Positions 8,835 through 19,463 of a stretch of 64,000 nucleotides of DNA are shown here, in pieces. A model generated the notes under the pieces. It saw nothing but the letters and a program-made list of their open reading frames with translations, made no database searches and was not told where the DNA came from. The first letter of the stretch is position 1; every line of letters starts with the position of its first letter. The position numbers were made by a program, and so were the translations under genes. Source of the stretch: an uncultured Pseudomonadales bacterium (GTDB lineage Bacteria; Pseudomonadota; Gammaproteobacteria; Pseudomonadales; Azotimanducaceae); the NCBI GenBank assembly GCA_958295875.1, contig OY282379.1, positions 124,001 to 188,000 on the forward strand, read 5' to 3'.

Positions 8835-9674
8835 TCAACCCCCCGCCCCCTCGCCAGCCGCCACCGCGTCAGCCGGCGCAGGCGGCAGCCGGAAGAAGCG
8901 CCGCGCATTGGAGCTGGTGAGCGCAGCAATGTGCGCCACGGTCGTCCCGCGCACCCGCGCTACCTCTTCCGCCACCCACGGCAAGAAACCAGGCTCGTTG
9001 CGGCGCCCCTGTGGACGCGGCGCGCCTGACGCCGCCTTTGCCGCGCGCGGCAAGAGGAATGGCGCATCGGTTTCGATGACCAAACGATCGTCGGGAATGA
9101 GCGGCGTGAGCTCGCGCACCGCCGCGCCGCGCCGCGCATCGCAGATCCAGCCGGTGACGCCGACGTGATAGCCCGCTTCCAGCCACGCCGCCAAGTCTTC
9201 CCGGGTGCCGGTGAAGCAGTGGATCAACACTTGTTCCGGCGCGATGCCGCTTGCCTTGAGGATGCGCGCCGTCTCGCCCTTGGACTCGCGGTCGTGGACG
9301 AAGAGCGGCAAGCCGAGCGCCGCGGCAAGCTCGGCTTGGGCCGCGAACACTGCTCGCTGCTCTGCCGGCGGCGAATAGTTGCGGTGGAAGTCCAGCCCCG
9401 CCTCGCCCACGGCCACCGCCGCTGCGCCTTCGAGCAGGCTCTCCAGTTCGTCCAACCAGCCCGGCGCACAGGATTTCGCATCATGCGGATGCACGCCCGC
9501 CGTATGCCATAACCCGTCGCGCCCCGCTACCAGGCGCGCTGCAGCGCATGATTCCGCAACGCTCGTTCCAGTCACCACGATGCCATCAACGCCGGCGGCC
9601 CGCGCCCGCGCGATCACGGCATCGCGGTCGGCGTCGAACGCCGCGTTGGTGAGGTTGGCGCCGACGTCGATCAC
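8835..9674 (-). CDS. tatD: TatD-family metal-dependent DNase
   Basis: A 279-aa TIM-barrel amidohydrolase. The N-terminus MIDVGANLTN replaces the HxH of most relatives, which is how true TatD orthologues begin (MFDIGVNLT in E. coli). Further motifs: TAGVHPHDAK, VGEAGLDFHRN, LIHCFTGTRED, GVTGWICDARRG and IETDAPFLLPR. TatD is a 3'-5' exonuclease linked to DNA repair. The GTG start at 9674 overlaps the slt stop (GTGA), so it is the tail of a uspA-slt-tatD coupled run. Confidence 0.93.
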   Translation of the reverse strand: MIDVGANLTNAAFDADRDAVIARARAAGVDGIVVTGTSVAESCAAARLVAGRDGLWHTAGVHPHDAKSCAPGWLDELESLLEGAAAVAVGEAGLDFHRNYSPPAEQRAVFAAQAELAAALGLPLFVHDRESKGETARILKASGIAPEQVLIHCFTGTREDLAAWLEAGYHVGVTGWICDARRGAAVRELTPLIPDDRLVIETDAPFLLPRAAKAASGAPRPQGRRNEPGFLPWVAEEVARVRGTTVAHIAALTSSNARRFFRLPPAPADAVAAGEGAGG

Positions 9675-11590
9675 GGCACGCGCCGCTCATGCTCGCCGAG
9701 CAACGGCTCAGGGTGGCCCAAGCGCTGCGCGTAGACCAAGCTGAACGCCAACACACCCTTGACGTAGCCGCGTGTTTCCGCGAACGGAATCGTCTCGATC
9801 CACACGTCGGTGGCCATGTCGCTGCGCTCGCGGAGCCAGCGATTCACGCGGCTCTCCCCAGCGTTGTAGGCCGCCGCGGAGAGGGCGCGGTGATTGTCGT
9901 AGCGCTTCATCAAGTGCGCCATGTGGTGGCTGCCCAAGCGCACATTGGTGGCCGGGTCGTACAGCATCGCTAGTTCCGGCCGCGGCAGCCGCGCCGCTTT
10001 CGCCGTGGCACGGGCGGTGGCCGGCATGAGTTGCATCAAACCGCGCGCCCCGACCGGCGAGCGGGCGTTCGGATTCAGCGCGCTCTCTTGACGCGAAATG
10101 CCCAACAAGAACCACACCGGCAGGTTGGTCTCCACAGCGCTGCGTTTGTAGAGGTCGAAGAACGGCGTGGGGAAGCGCAGCGCCAACCGGTCTTTGAGTT
10201 CGGCGCGGCTCGCGCCGAGGATGGCCTGATCGATCCAACCGATGTCCGAAGCGATTTCCACCAGCGCACCGCGCTCGGCCGGTGGCAGTTGGTCGTACAC
10301 GCGATTCCACTCGCGCCTTGCGTTGACGAGGTCCCGCACGGCGTAGAGCTCGATCATGCGCACCACAGCGGGATTGGCGCGCACGCGCTGATGCACCGCG
10401 GCGGTGGCGCGAGTGGCGCGTTCGTTCAAGGACGGCTCACGGCCCAAAAGATTGGCGGCAAGGAAGCTGTAATAGTCGCGCTCCGTTGCCAGCGCCGCCA
10501 ATACCGCCTCGCCTTGCGCCTGATCGCCGGTCTCAATGAGCGTGCGGCCAAGCCAGTAGCGCCAGCGATGCGTCTGCAGGTTCGCCGCGGACATCGCCTG
10601 GATCCAAGGCAACGCGCGGCCCCACTCGCGGTGGATGACGCTCGCTTGCGCCATGCCGTCGATGAACGCCGTGGAGTGCGTCTCCGGCGGCGCGGAGATG
10701 ACCGGAAACTCACCCTCGCGCGCCAGCGCCAGCGTGACCTGCTCCTCCAAGTACGCGCGCATGCCGTCGGAGAGGCTCAAGCGCTCCCGATAGTCCGCCC
10801 ACAACTCCGCCGCCCGCTTCGCTTCCCGCCCGGCGTACTTCGTGAGGGCATGCGCCAACGCCTCGTGGCCACGTTCCGTGTCTGGGAAACGCCGTGGCTG
10901 GCGCACGACGCTTGGGTTCACATGGCCATCGTAGTAGGCGCGCGCCGCGGTGGCCGCAGCGCCCTTGAAGAAGCGCAGCAGATAGCGGGCGAGCTGCCGT
11001 TCGTTGTTGTCGATGGCGAGGCCCAAGCGTTCCCAGGCCAGCCCCTCCCCCGGCGCCCCTTGCGCCATCCACACCGAGAACAGCGGGTCGCACGCCTTCG
11101 GCTGCGACTCGCCAACCCGCCACAGCTCCGCCGCGCGCGTCAACGCTTCCTCGCGTTCGCCGGTGCGGTACAGGGCGCGCGCGTGGTAGCACTGCGCGTC
11201 TGCGCGGCGCTGCGCAACGTAGTGGTCGCGGTAGGTCTGCCAGCGGCCCCGGCGCGCCTGCGCGAGCAGCCAAGCGGTGTACAGGCGCTCGCCCAACGGC
11301 GTGTCGAGCAGTTCCGCGCGCAGCGCCGCGGCCTCGTCGGCATCCATATGGTTCACCCGCGACCGGCCGTCGTAGTAGACGAGGTACGGGTGCAGGGCAT
11401 AGCCATCAAGGGTCTGCAAGGCGCGGCGGAACTCGCGCACGCGGCCGGCCTCTAGGGCCGCGACGGCGCGCCGGTAATCGTCCCGCGCCTGATACAGGTC
11501 GAGCTCCGCCGGCGCCCCCGCGCCGACGAGGGCGAAGAGGATGCAGAACGCGCCACCGCTGACCCACCGGAAAGGTCGGATGCCGGTCAA
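9671..11590 (-). CDS. slt: Soluble lytic murein transglycosylase (Slt70 type)
   Basis: A 639-aa periplasmic lytic transglycosylase. A signal peptide covers ~1-28 (GGAFCILFALVGAGAPA). A long alpha-superhelical U/L region follows to ~480, with the C-terminal goose-lysozyme-like SLT domain after it. The catalytic Glu is Glu502 in ISRQESALNP, followed by SPVGARGLMQLMPATA and AAAYNAGESRVNRW. It cleaves glycan strands to 1,6-anhydro-muropeptides. It starts at a TTG (11590) that overlaps the TGA of uspA (TTGA). Full length for the family. Confidence 0.95.
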   Translation of the reverse strand: MTGIRPFRWVSGGAFCILFALVGAGAPAELDLYQARDDYRRAVAALEAGRVREFRRALQTLDGYALHPYLVYYDGRSRVNHMDADEAAALRAELLDTPLGERLYTAWLLAQARRGRWQTYRDHYVAQRRADAQCYHARALYRTGEREEALTRAAELWRVGESQPKACDPLFSVWMAQGAPGEGLAWERLGLAIDNNERQLARYLLRFFKGAAATAARAYYDGHVNPSVVRQPRRFPDTERGHEALAHALTKYAGREAKRAAELWADYRERLSLSDGMRAYLEEQVTLALAREGEFPVISAPPETHSTAFIDGMAQASVIHREWGRALPWIQAMSAANLQTHRWRYWLGRTLIETGDQAQGEAVLAALATERDYYSFLAANLLGREPSLNERATRATAAVHQRVRANPAVVRMIELYAVRDLVNARREWNRVYDQLPPAERGALVEIASDIGWIDQAILGASRAELKDRLALRFPTPFFDLYKRSAVETNLPVWFLLGISRQESALNPNARSPVGARGLMQLMPATARATAKAARLPRPELAMLYDPATNVRLGSHHMAHLMKRYDNHRALSAAAYNAGESRVNRWLRERSDMATDVWIETIPFAETRGYVKGVLAFSLVYAQRLGHPEPLLGEHERRVP

Positions 11591-12048
11591 CCTCCCGTTT
11601 GATGGGCGCCGGGGCCGACGCGCACTGCGAGGACGTCGCAGGTCGCGCCGTGCAGCACCCCGCCTGCCGTGGAGCCCATCAGCAGCGCTAGCCCGTGACG
11701 GCCGTGGCTGCCCACGACGATGACGTCCATGTCGTCCTGTTCCGCGATGCGGTGAATCTCGGTTTCCGGCCGCCCAAAGATCAGGTGGCGCCGGTGCGCC
11801 GGCACGCCCACGCCGGCGCAGAACTCGGCCAAGTGAGACTCGGCTTGGGCCTGAATCTGTTCCTGCACCACAGAAAGGTCCATCGGGAAGTCCGCGCCGT
11901 AGGCGAGGCTCAAGGGCTCGATGACGTGAATGACATGGAGCTGCGCGTCAAACGACTTGGCCAATGCCGCGGCGCGTTCGGCGACCGCGCCGGACTCCTC
12001 CGTGAGATCGACCGCGAGCAGGATGCGTCGGTACGCGGCCAAAGGCAT
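11587..12048 (-). CDS. Universal stress protein (UspA family)
   Basis: A 153-aa single-domain Usp. It opens with the usual RILLAVDLTEES strand-loop and ends with the nucleotide-binding VVGSHGRHGLALLMGSTA signature (G-2x-G-9x-G-S/T), so it is predicted to be of the ATP-binding class. I chose the ATG at 12048 because the conserved domain begins six residues later; a longer open frame to 12138 has no family resemblance. It is coupled to slt by a TTGA overlap. An unusual partner for slt; functional coupling is only inferred. Confidence 0.9.
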   Translation of the reverse strand: MPLAAYRRILLAVDLTEESGAVAERAAALAKSFDAQLHVIHVIEPLSLAYGADFPMDLSVVQEQIQAQAESHLAEFCAGVGVPAHRRHLIFGRPETEIHRIAEQDDMDVIVVGSHGRHGLALLMGSTAGGVLHGATCDVLAVRVGPGAHQTGG

Positions 12049-12252
12049 TGCCCTGCAGCCCGATTTGCGCCGACCATACACACAATGCGAGCCTGTCTCA
12101 ATATGCTTGCGGTACGCGATGATGGCAGAGCGGATCACGGCCTAGCGCCCAGCCCACAAGTGAGAGCCGCGCGCACGCGATTGCCTTGACGCAAAGATCG
12201 ATCCAACCCGCGAGCGCGAAGCGCTCAAGCGCCGGGCGCAGGAGGGCATCAA

Positions 12253-12813
12253 TTGGTCTGGCTCATCGTCGCTTTGGGGCTGTTGGTCGCCTTTGGCCCG
12301 ATCTTGTGGATACTGCCGTCGCGACGCGATCGCCGGCTCGCAAGGCTCCGCGAAGCGGCGCGCCGACATGGCATGGCGGTGGAACTGGTGCGGGTGCCGC
12401 TGCTTGCGCCGAAGCCCGAGGACCGGGTGAGCGCCGGCGGCGCCCGTCGCGACGCCGCGCAACCGTGCGCCGCGTATCGCCTGCCGATGCCGCCAGGGAA
12501 CGAAGCGGCGCCGAGTTGGTTCCTGATCCGCGGCCAAGCCGCGCAGAGCCCCGTCGAGGGCTGGGCGCCGCATCCGGATCAGCGCGACGAGCGGCTGCCA
12601 AGCGACGCGGACGCCTATTGGCATGCAGTGGCACAGGCGTTGGTGGACACGGCGACGCCGGTGCTGGCCATTGAGGCGACGCCGGCGGCAGTGAGTTGGC
12701 ATTGGGCCGAAGACGTGGCCGCGAAATCGGGTGACGCTGCCGTGGACGACATCGCGCAGCGCCTGCGCGCCATTGGCGCCCTGCAGCAAGCGGCGGGCGA
12801 ACGCGAGGGTTAG
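12253..12813 (+). CDS. Single-span membrane protein, YajC-like N-terminus, next to topA
   Basis: A 186-aa protein with one N-terminal membrane span (LIVALGLLVAFGPILWILPS) and a basic stop-transfer (RRDRRLARLREAARR), so it is likely inner-membrane with a cytosolic tail. The layout resembles the small protein beside topA in pseudomonads, sometimes labelled YajC-like; I recall this synteny and did not check it. The start is TTG at 12253 with a strong AGGAGG seven bases upstream. Function unknown. It is not a convincing SecDF partner because there is no secDF nearby. Confidence 0.8.
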   Translation: MVWLIVALGLLVAFGPILWILPSRRDRRLARLREAARRHGMAVELVRVPLLAPKPEDRVSAGGARRDAAQPCAAYRLPMPPGNEAAPSWFLIRGQAAQSPVEGWAPHPDQRDERLPSDADAYWHAVAQALVDTATPVLAIEATPAAVSWHWAEDVAAKSGDAAVDDIAQRLRAIGALQQAAGEREG

Positions 12814-12949
12814 ACGCGCAACGCAACATCTGTCGGCTGTGCCTGCATCCGCGAACAATCCACTTTCGCACATCAATGGCCGTGATATATAAACCGCACG
12901 CTCCGCGGCCCCGCCTCGGGACCCGTGCCCCTCGTGCAGGAGACGCCTG

Positions 12950-15655
12950 TTGACCTCACTCGTGATCGTGGAATCGCCAGCCAAGGCGCGCACCATCAAC
13001 CGCTATCTCGGCAAGGACTACGTCGTCAAGTCGAGCGTCGGGCATGTGCGGGATCTGCCGGTCGGCGGCGGCGCCCGCACGGACGCGAAGGAACGCGCCC
13101 AAGCCGCGGCCAAGACGCGCAAGCTCCCGCCGGAAGAAAAGGCCAACTACAAGCGCCAGCGGGCACGCGAACAGCTGGTGCGCCGCATGGGCGTGGACCC
13201 GGACAACGGCTGGGCGGCGGAATATCAAGTGCTGCCCGGCAAGGAGAAAGTCGTCGCCGAGCTCAAGCGCTTCGCCGAGCGCTCCGAGCGGGTGTATCTC
13301 GCCACGGACTTGGACCGGGAAGGCGAGGCCATCGCTTGGCATCTGCAACAGGTGATCGGCGGCGACCCAAGCCGGTTTCGGCGCGTGGTGTTCAACGAGA
13401 TCACGCGCGGCGCGATTCAGGAAGCGTTCGAGAACCCCGGCGGCATCGACGAAGATCGGGTGAACGCCCAGCAAGCGCGCCGGTTCTTGGATCGGGTAGT
13501 CGGCTTCGAGTTGTCGCCGCTGTTGTGGTCGAAGGTGGCTCGGGGATTGTCCGCCGGGCGCGTGCAGTCCGTCGCCGTGCGGCTCATCGTCGAACGCGAA
13601 CGCGAAGTCCGCGCCTTTGTGCCGGAAGAGTTCTGGGACGGCTTTGTGGATTTGGCGCGGGAAGGAGCAGAGGCAGGGCACCGCTTCAAGGTGGCCCGCG
13701 ATGGCGGCAAGGCGTTCCGCCCCACTAACGAGGCCGACGCGAACGCCGCGCTCAAGCGCCTGCGCGAGGCCACGTTCAGCGTTGCCAAACGCGAAGACCG
13801 GCCAACGACGGTGCGGCCCGGCGCGCCATTCATCACCTCCACGCTGCAGCAGGCGGCGGCCACCCGCCTAGGCTTTTCGGTGCGCAAAACCATGACGCTG
13901 GCGCAACGCCTCTACGAAGCGGGCCGTGTCACCTACACGCGCACAGACTCCACGAACCTCGCTCGCCCGGCCGTCGCCGCGGCGCGGGACTACATCCTGA
14001 GCGCACACGGCGAGCGTTACCTGCCCAGTTCGCCACAGCGGTACGCCAGCAAAGCCGCCGCGCAGGAAGCGCACGAAGCCATTCGCCCGACGGACGCACA
14101 CGCCGCGCCGGAACAGCTCGGCGCGCTGCCCCGGGACGAACAGCGGCTCTACGATCTCATCTGGCGGCAATTCATTGCCTGCCAGATGGCGCGGGCCGAG
14201 TATCTGGTCACCACCGTGGCCGCCACCGGGGGCGACTTTGAGGCGCGGCTGCGCGGGCGCGTGGTGAAGTTCGACGGCTTCACCCGGGTGCAACCCCCTC
14301 CCCCGCGGCGCGAGGAAGACCAAGCAGTGCCGGGCTTCACCGTTGGCGAACCGCTGCGCTTGATGGATGCCGGGGTGACGCAACACTTCACCAAGCCGCC
14401 GCCGCGCTACGGCGAGGCGAGCTTGGTGCGCGAGTTGGAGAAGCGCGGCATCGGGCGGCCCTCCACTTACGCCGCCATCATCTCCACCATTCAGGAACGC
14501 GGTTATGTGACGCTGGAGAACCGCCGTTTCCGCGCCGAGAAGATCGGGGAACTCGTGACCGACCGCTTGGTCGAGAGCTTCGAGAACCTCATGGACTACT
14601 CCTTCACCGCCGAGATGGAGGGCGAGCTGGACCAGATCGCCGGCGGGGAACGGCCTTGGCGGACAGTGCTCGACGGCTTCTACGGCGGCTTCACCCAGCG
14701 GCTCGCCAAAGCAGCCGCCGCCCCCGGCGAAGGCATGCGCGCCAACACGCCCACGAGCACGGACATCCCCTGCGCGCAGTGCGGCCGCCCCATGCAGGTG
14801 CGCACCGCCGCCACCGGCGTGTTCCTGGGATGCTCCGGCTACGCGCTGCCCCCAAAGGAGCGCTGCACCAACACGCAGAACCTGCTTCCGGGCGACGAGG
14901 CCGCCGCCGAAGATGAAGAGGCGGAGGGCCGCCGGCTGCGCTCAATGCGCCGCTGCCCGCTTTGCGACACCGCCATGAACGCCTACTTAGTGGACGCAGA
15001 GCGCAAGCTGCATGTTTGCGGGAACAACCCAGACTGCGCCGGCTTCGCCATCGAGACGGGCCAGTTCCGCATCAAGGGCTACGATGGCCCGACCATCGAG
15101 TGCGACCGTTGCGGGGCGCAGATGCAGCTCAAGTCTGGCCGCTTCGGAAAGTACTTCGGCTGCACCAACACAGACTGCAAGAACACCCGCAAACTGCTCC
15201 GCGACGGGCGGCCAGCACCGCCCAAGGCGGACCCGATTCCCATGCCTGAACTCCCGTGCAGCAAAGCGGACGACCACTTCGTGCTGCGCGACGGCGCTGC
15301 CGGCATCTTCCTCGCCGCCAGCAAGTTCCCAAAGCACCGCGAGACGCGGGCGCCGCTGGTGCGCGAGATCAAACCGCATGCAAACGAGCTGGACCCGAAG
15401 TTCCAGCACTTGCTCACCGCCCCGGAGGCAGACCCAGACGGCAACGCCGCGGTGATCCGTTTCTCGCGCAAGACTGGCCAGCACTTCGTGACATCCGAGC
15501 ACGACGGCAAACCCACCGCTTGGCGCGCCGTCCACAAGGATGGCGCGTGGCAAGAGAGCGCCGCCAAAACGGGTTCTTCACGGGCACGGAAGCAGCCGAG
15601 CCCGCGCCGCGGCGCGGCGAAGCGCAGCCCACGCCGGACGCCAAAGGGCGCTTGA
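12950..15655 (+). CDS. topA: DNA topoisomerase I (type IA)
   Basis: A 901-aa topoisomerase that relaxes negative supercoils. The Toprim domain is at the N-terminus ([13 protein letters not shown], then [15 protein letters not shown] with the acidic metal triad). The active-site Tyr329 lies in VTYTRTDST. Three C-terminal zinc-ribbon units follow, with cysteines in [16 protein letters not shown] and CDRCGAQM and their partners CGNNPDC and CTNTDC. A basic tail of ~60 residues ends the protein. The start is TTG with GGAG eight bases upstream. It is convergent with lexA. Confidence 0.96.
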   Translation: MTSLVIVESPAKARTINRYLGKDYVVKSSVGHVRDLPVGGGARTDAKERAQAAAKTRKLPPEEKANYKRQRAREQLVRRMGVDPDNGWAAEYQVLPGKEKVVAELKRFAERSERVYLATDLDREGEAIAWHLQQVIGGDPSRFRRVVFNEITRGAIQEAFENPGGIDEDRVNAQQARRFLDRVVGFELSPLLWSKVARGLSAGRVQSVAVRLIVEREREVRAFVPEEFWDGFVDLAREGAEAGHRFKVARDGGKAFRPTNEADANAALKRLREATFSVAKREDRPTTVRPGAPFITSTLQQAAATRLGFSVRKTMTLAQRLYEAGRVTYTRTDSTNLARPAVAAARDYILSAHGERYLPSSPQRYASKAAAQEAHEAIRPTDAHAAPEQLGALPRDEQRLYDLIWRQFIACQMARAEYLVTTVAATGGDFEARLRGRVVKFDGFTRVQPPPPRREEDQAVPGFTVGEPLRLMDAGVTQHFTKPPPRYGEASLVRELEKRGIGRPSTYAAIISTIQERGYVTLENRRFRAEKIGELVTDRLVESFENLMDYSFTAEMEGELDQIAGGERPWRTVLDGFYGGFTQRLAKAAAAPGEGMRANTPTSTDIPCAQCGRPMQVRTAATGVFLGCSGYALPPKERCTNTQNLLPGDEAAAEDEEAEGRRLRSMRRCPLCDTAMNAYLVDAERKLHVCGNNPDCAGFAIETGQFRIKGYDGPTIECDRCGAQMQLKSGRFGKYFGCTNTDCKNTRKLLRDGRPAPPKADPIPMPELPCSKADDHFVLRDGAAGIFLAASKFPKHRETRAPLVREIKPHANELDPKFQHLLTAPEADPDGNAAVIRFSRKTGQHFVTSEHDGKPTAWRAVHKDGAWQESAAKTGSSRARKQPSPRRGAAKRSPRRTPKGA

Positions 15656-15728
15656 GCCCAGCCGCAACGCCGGCTCGTCACCCGGCCGGCAGGTGCGTCG
15701 GGGCGGCACCCGCCCCCACCCCTGTCGG

Positions 15729-16331
15729 CTAGCCGCGCCGGATCACGCCAACGCTCAAACCCTCGATCACCGCTTCTTGCTGGCGCAGGTCCACTTCAAT
15801 GGCGTCGTAATCCTCATTCTCTGGCAGGAGCAGGACGCGCGCCCGGTTGACGCGCTGGAAGCGCTTCACCGTCACCTCGTCTTCAATGCGGGCGACGACG
15901 ATCTGGCCGTTGCGGGCCTCGGACGTCTTGTGTACGGCCAGCAAATCTCCATCAAGGATGCCGGCGCCCGTCATGCTGTCGCCGCGCACCCGCAACAGGT
16001 AGTCCGCCTGGGGGCGGAAGAATTCACCAGACAGTTCGCAGGTGTCTTCGATGTGTTCCTGGGCCAAGATCGGGCTGCCCGCCGCAACCCGACCGACCAC
16101 CGGCAGGCCGGCGGGCTGCGAGCGCAGAATGCGGATGGCGCGGGAACGATGCGGCGACATTTCGATGACGCCCTTGCGCCGCAACGCCTTCAGGTGCTCC
16201 TCCGCGGCGTTCGGCGAGCGAAACCCGAACTTCCGCGCGATGTCCGCGCGGGTAGGCGGATAACCCTCCTCGTCGATGTGGTGCTTGAGGAAATCCAAGA
16301 TCGCTGATTGCCGGTCTGTGAGCTTGCGCAT
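15729..16331 (-). CDS. lexA: LexA repressor
   Basis: A 200-aa SOS repressor and self-cleaving protease. The winged-helix DNA-binding domain (1-70) opens [14 protein letters not shown]. The cleavage site is Ala84-Gly85 (VAAGSP), the catalytic serine is Ser119 (GDSM) and the lysine is Lys156 (VTVKRF). These three positions equal the E. coli numbering, and so does the recognition region [17 protein letters not shown]. The ATG at 16331 is chosen by this match; the frame upstream is open but unrelated. A LexA box begins 8 bases upstream, so it is autoregulated. Confidence 0.97.
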   Translation of the reverse strand: MRKLTDRQSAILDFLKHHIDEEGYPPTRADIARKFGFRSPNAAEEHLKALRRKGVIEMSPHRSRAIRILRSQPAGLPVVGRVAAGSPILAQEHIEDTCELSGEFFRPQADYLLRVRGDSMTGAGILDGDLLAVHKTSEARNGQIVVARIEDEVTVKRFQRVNRARVLLLPENEDYDAIEVDLRQQEAVIEGLSVGVIRRG

Positions 16332-16338
16332 TTCTGGG

Positions 16339-16354
16339 CTGTCCGTGCGTACAG
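16339..16354 (-). promoter_or_regulatory. LexA (SOS) box upstream of lexA
   Basis: CTGT-N8-ACAG reads as CTGTCCGTGCGTACAG on the plus strand, with both half-sites perfect. It lies between the lexA start codon and the -10 hexamer at 16364-16369, so bound LexA would cover the transcription start. This is the gammaproteobacterial/enterobacterial type of box, not the alphaproteobacterial GTTC form. Confidence 0.9.
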
Positions 16355-16363
16355 GGAGATGGC

Positions 16364-16391
16364 ATTGTATCCAGTGTCGGCGGCAAAGCAA
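16364..16391 (-). promoter_or_regulatory. Predicted sigma70 promoter of lexA
   Basis: On the minus strand TTGCTT (16391-16386) is followed after 16 bases by TACAAT (16369-16364). The LexA box begins 10 bases downstream of the -10, which is the expected arrangement for an autorepressed lexA promoter. Confidence 0.7.
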
Positions 16392-16530
16392 CCGCGAGCG
16401 ACAAGTGGCTGTGCATGGACGGCACGCGGCTAGGGTCGTTCGCGTGGAGCGCCCTGCGCTCCTACCGGGCCTTGCGGCCAACCCCCGCAAAAGGCAAACA
16501 TTGCGCCACGGCTTGAGCCAAGGGGGGCAA

Positions 16531-18105
16531 GTGGGCGCGAACACCGAGACGGGCTGGCGTCAAGAGGTTCGAGAGATCGAACGGCGGCGCGCGCTGCGCG
16601 CCGAAATGGGCGGGCCGGATGGCGTCGAGCGGCAACGGCGGCGCGGCAAGCTCACCGTGCGCGAACGCATCGCGGCGCTGGCGGACGCTGGCAGTTTCCG
16701 CGAGTTCATGTCGCTCACCGGCGAGGCCACCTACGACGGCCCCGAGCTGAAGGCATTCACGCCGCGTGGCGTCGTGGAGGGAACGGCGTCGCTCGACGGC
16801 CGCAAGGTCATCCTGAGCGGCGGAGACTTCACGGTGCGCGGCGGCTCGGCTACCAGCGGCAGTGGCGGCCTCGGCAGCGAACTGGCCTCCAACGAGCGGG
16901 CGCGGCAGTGGCAACTGCCCTATGTGCGCCTGCTCGACGCCGCCGGCGGCAGCGTGCGCGGCTTCGAGGAGATTGGCCGCACCTATCTGCCCGACGGCAA
17001 TGGGTGGGCGCAAATCGACGTGGACTTGTTGTCCAAGGTGCCCGTCGTCTCGGCGCTCCTAGGCTCCGTCGCCGGGCTGCCGGCGATCAACGCCTGCTTA
17101 GCGCACTTCAACGTCATGGTGAAGGATGTGAGCCAGCTCTTTCCCGGCGGCCCGCCGGTGGTGAAGGCGGCGCTCGGCTATGACATCGCCAAGGAGGACC
17201 TCGGCGGCCCCCACATCCACACTCGCGTGAGCGGCTGCGTGGACAACTTGGCCGACTCCGAAGCGCAGGCGTTCGAGCAGATTCGCCAGTTCTTGAGCTA
17301 TCTGCCGTCAAGCGTCCATGAACTGGCGCCACGCGGCACCACGGACGACCCTCCAGAGCGCCGCGACGAATCGCTGTTGTCGATCATCCCCAGAGACCGG
17401 CGCCAGATATACAAGACGCGCACCCTCATCGACGCGGTGTTCGACCAAGGCTCGTTCTTCGAGATCGCGCCGCGCTACGGGCGCTCGCGGGTGACGGGGC
17501 TGGCGCGGCTGAATGGGTTTCCAGTGGCGGTGATGGCGAACGATCCCCGCTTCCACGGCGGCTCCACCGACGTGGCCGGCGGCAGCAAAGTGATGCGCCT
17601 GATGCAGCTTTGCGACACGTTCCACCTGCCGCTGGTCAGCTTGGCGGACGAGCCGGGCTTCATGGTGGGCTTGGAATCCGAAAAGCAAGGGATTGAACGC
17701 GCCGGCGCGCAGCTGGTCGCGGCCGTCTGCCAATCGAGGATGCCGTGGATCACCATGGTCGTGGGGCGCCTCTTCGGCGTGGCCGGGCAATGCCACCACC
17801 GACCGAGCGGCATGTTCCGCCGCTACGCTTGGCCATCCGCTTCGTGGGGTTCCATGCCCATCGCCGGCGGCACCGCGGCCGCTTATCGGAGCGAAATCGC
17901 CGCGGCTGAAGACCCAGAGGCGAAGCGCCAAGAGATCGAGGCGCGCCTCAACGCCGTCGCCTCGCCCTTCCGCACCGCGGAGGCAACCGGCCAAGACATC
18001 ATCGACCCGCGCGATACCCGCAGCGTCCTGTGCGAGTTTGCCGAGGACGCCCAGCGGGTGCTGCGCACCCAGCTCGGGGAACCGCCGATTCCGTATCGAC
18101 CTTAA
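16531..18105 (+). CDS. Acyl-CoA carboxyltransferase beta subunit
   Basis: A 524-aa carboxyltransferase of the propionyl-/methylcrotonyl-CoA carboxylase beta family. The N-terminal [16 protein letters not shown] is the standard opening. Two crotonase-like halves follow, with [34 protein letters not shown] and the second-half [21 protein letters not shown]. The usual MGAEGA-like loop near the end is replaced by [14 protein letters not shown], so this is a divergent branch and the acyl-CoA is uncertain. GTG at 16531 follows an AGGGGG site. No biotin carboxylase/BCCP gene is adjacent. Confidence 0.88.
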   Translation: MGANTETGWRQEVREIERRRALRAEMGGPDGVERQRRRGKLTVRERIAALADAGSFREFMSLTGEATYDGPELKAFTPRGVVEGTASLDGRKVILSGGDFTVRGGSATSGSGGLGSELASNERARQWQLPYVRLLDAAGGSVRGFEEIGRTYLPDGNGWAQIDVDLLSKVPVVSALLGSVAGLPAINACLAHFNVMVKDVSQLFPGGPPVVKAALGYDIAKEDLGGPHIHTRVSGCVDNLADSEAQAFEQIRQFLSYLPSSVHELAPRGTTDDPPERRDESLLSIIPRDRRQIYKTRTLIDAVFDQGSFFEIAPRYGRSRVTGLARLNGFPVAVMANDPRFHGGSTDVAGGSKVMRLMQLCDTFHLPLVSLADEPGFMVGLESEKQGIERAGAQLVAAVCQSRMPWITMVVGRLFGVAGQCHHRPSGMFRRYAWPSASWGSMPIAGGTAAAYRSEIAAAEDPEAKRQEIEARLNAVASPFRTAEATGQDIIDPRDTRSVLCEFAEDAQRVLRTQLGEPPIPYRP

Positions 18106-18210
18106 GGCCAGCCGGCGCCCGGCTGCCGAGCCGCAACCCGGCAGCCGCCGGCGCAAGGCATACAATGCGGCATCCGCGCAATGCGGCACCCGCGCAGGAG
18201 TCCTCCCTCG

Positions 18211-19134
18211 ATGTCGGAGCCAACGGCCCAGTTCCGCACTGTCGGCCTAGTCGGTCGCGCTGGCAGCAACACGCAGGTCGTCGAATCCGTTATTGCAGTG
18301 GCGCGCTGTCTGCTCGCCGCCGGCGTGGAACTGGTGCTGGAAGGCGCTACGGCCAAGATGGCCGGCGCAGCGCTCACCGTCATGGGGGAGACCTCGCCAG
18401 GCTTTGATGTCACGGACCGCGCTGGCTTGAGCGCGCGTTGCGACCTCATCGTGGTGGTGGGCGGCGACGGCAGCATCCTCGGCGTCGCGCGGGACGTGGC
18501 GCACAGCGGCACGCCGGTGGTGGGCGTGAACCGCGGCGGGCTCGGCTTCCTTGCGGATGTCTCGCCGGAGCAGATCGAAGACAAGCTCGGCGCAGTGCTC
18601 GAAGGCCAGTACACCATTGATGAGCGCTGCCTGCTCGATGCGCGCGTTGAGCGGGGCGCGGCCCACGTGGGGGCATCCACGGCTTTGAACGATGTGGTCG
18701 TGCATGCCGGCGCGGCGTCCAGGATGATGGACTTCGAGCTCTTCATCAATGGCGATTTCGTTTACCGCCAACGCTCCGACGGCGTGATCGTCGCAACGCC
18801 GACCGGCTCCACCGCCTACGCCCTGTCTGCCGGCGGCCCGATCATGCATCCAAGGTTGGACGCCATCGTCGTGGTGCCGATGTTCCCGCACACCCTCACG
18901 TCGCGCCCGCTGGTGGTGCCGGGCGACGCGGAAATCGAGATCGTCGTCGGCAGTAGCGCCACCGCGCCCCAAGTGAGCTGCGATTCGCAAGTGAACTACG
19001 AGGTGCGCCCCGGCGACGCCGTGACCATCCGCAAGCACGCCCACACATTGCATCTCGCCTATCCGCGCGGCCACAGCTTCTTCGAGTCTTGCCGCAGTAA
19101 GCTCGATTGGGCGAGCCGCTTGGGCGAGCGCTGA
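18211..19134 (+). CDS. nadK: NAD kinase
   Basis: A 307-aa ATP-dependent NAD kinase, the source of NADP. Signatures: VVVGGDGSILGVAR (GGDG), VNRGGLGFLADV (NxGxxGFL), TALNDVVVH, and ATPTGSTAYALSAGGPI. The length and order fit the proteobacterial enzyme. The ATG at 18211 has AGGAG ten bases upstream. TACAAT near 18164 could serve as the -10. It stands alone, without recN or grpE beside it. Confidence 0.95.
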   Translation: MSEPTAQFRTVGLVGRAGSNTQVVESVIAVARCLLAAGVELVLEGATAKMAGAALTVMGETSPGFDVTDRAGLSARCDLIVVVGGDGSILGVARDVAHSGTPVVGVNRGGLGFLADVSPEQIEDKLGAVLEGQYTIDERCLLDARVERGAAHVGASTALNDVVVHAGAASRMMDFELFINGDFVYRQRSDGVIVATPTGSTAYALSAGGPIMHPRLDAIVVVPMFPHTLTSRPLVVPGDAEIEIVVGSSATAPQVSCDSQVNYEVRPGDAVTIRKHAHTLHLAYPRGHSFFESCRSKLDWASRLGER

Positions 19135-19147
19135 CACGGCGACCCAG

Positions 19148-19262
19148 CACGGCCTTCTGCGCGACGGCGAGAAACGCGTCTGGACCGACGCGGGCTACTG
19201 CCGGGCGGAGAAGCGCGAGAGAACCAGAGCCGGAACGTGGACTGGCCGGTGGCTGGCACGCA
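19148..19262 (+). pseudogene. IS5-type transposase remnant, frameshifted
   Basis: Just after nadK the plus strand encodes GLLRDGEKRVWTDAGYCRAE and then, after a frameshift near 19220, ENQSRNVDWPVA. This is the DADAGY-x-G-x-EKR...ENR..V-W.VA block around the second catalytic Asp of IS5-type (DDE) transposases, from memory of the family. Nothing upstream or downstream completes the gene. A second piece of the same kind of transposase lies at 22991-23098 in the opposite orientation. Confidence 0.65.
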
Positions 19263-19463
19263 AGTCAACAGGCTTCGCGATTAACGTGAGCAACATTAGT
19301 CTGAATCAAACAGTTATGTCAAAAAGGATGAAATGAGCGACGACAAAATGTACGAATTCCGTGAAGAAACAAGCTTCGCTTCAGACAGCCGCACGGTTAG
19401 AGGCCAGCGATTGTCCAACCTACACGTTGGCCTGCCACCAGAGCACCTCTGGCTACAGGCACT

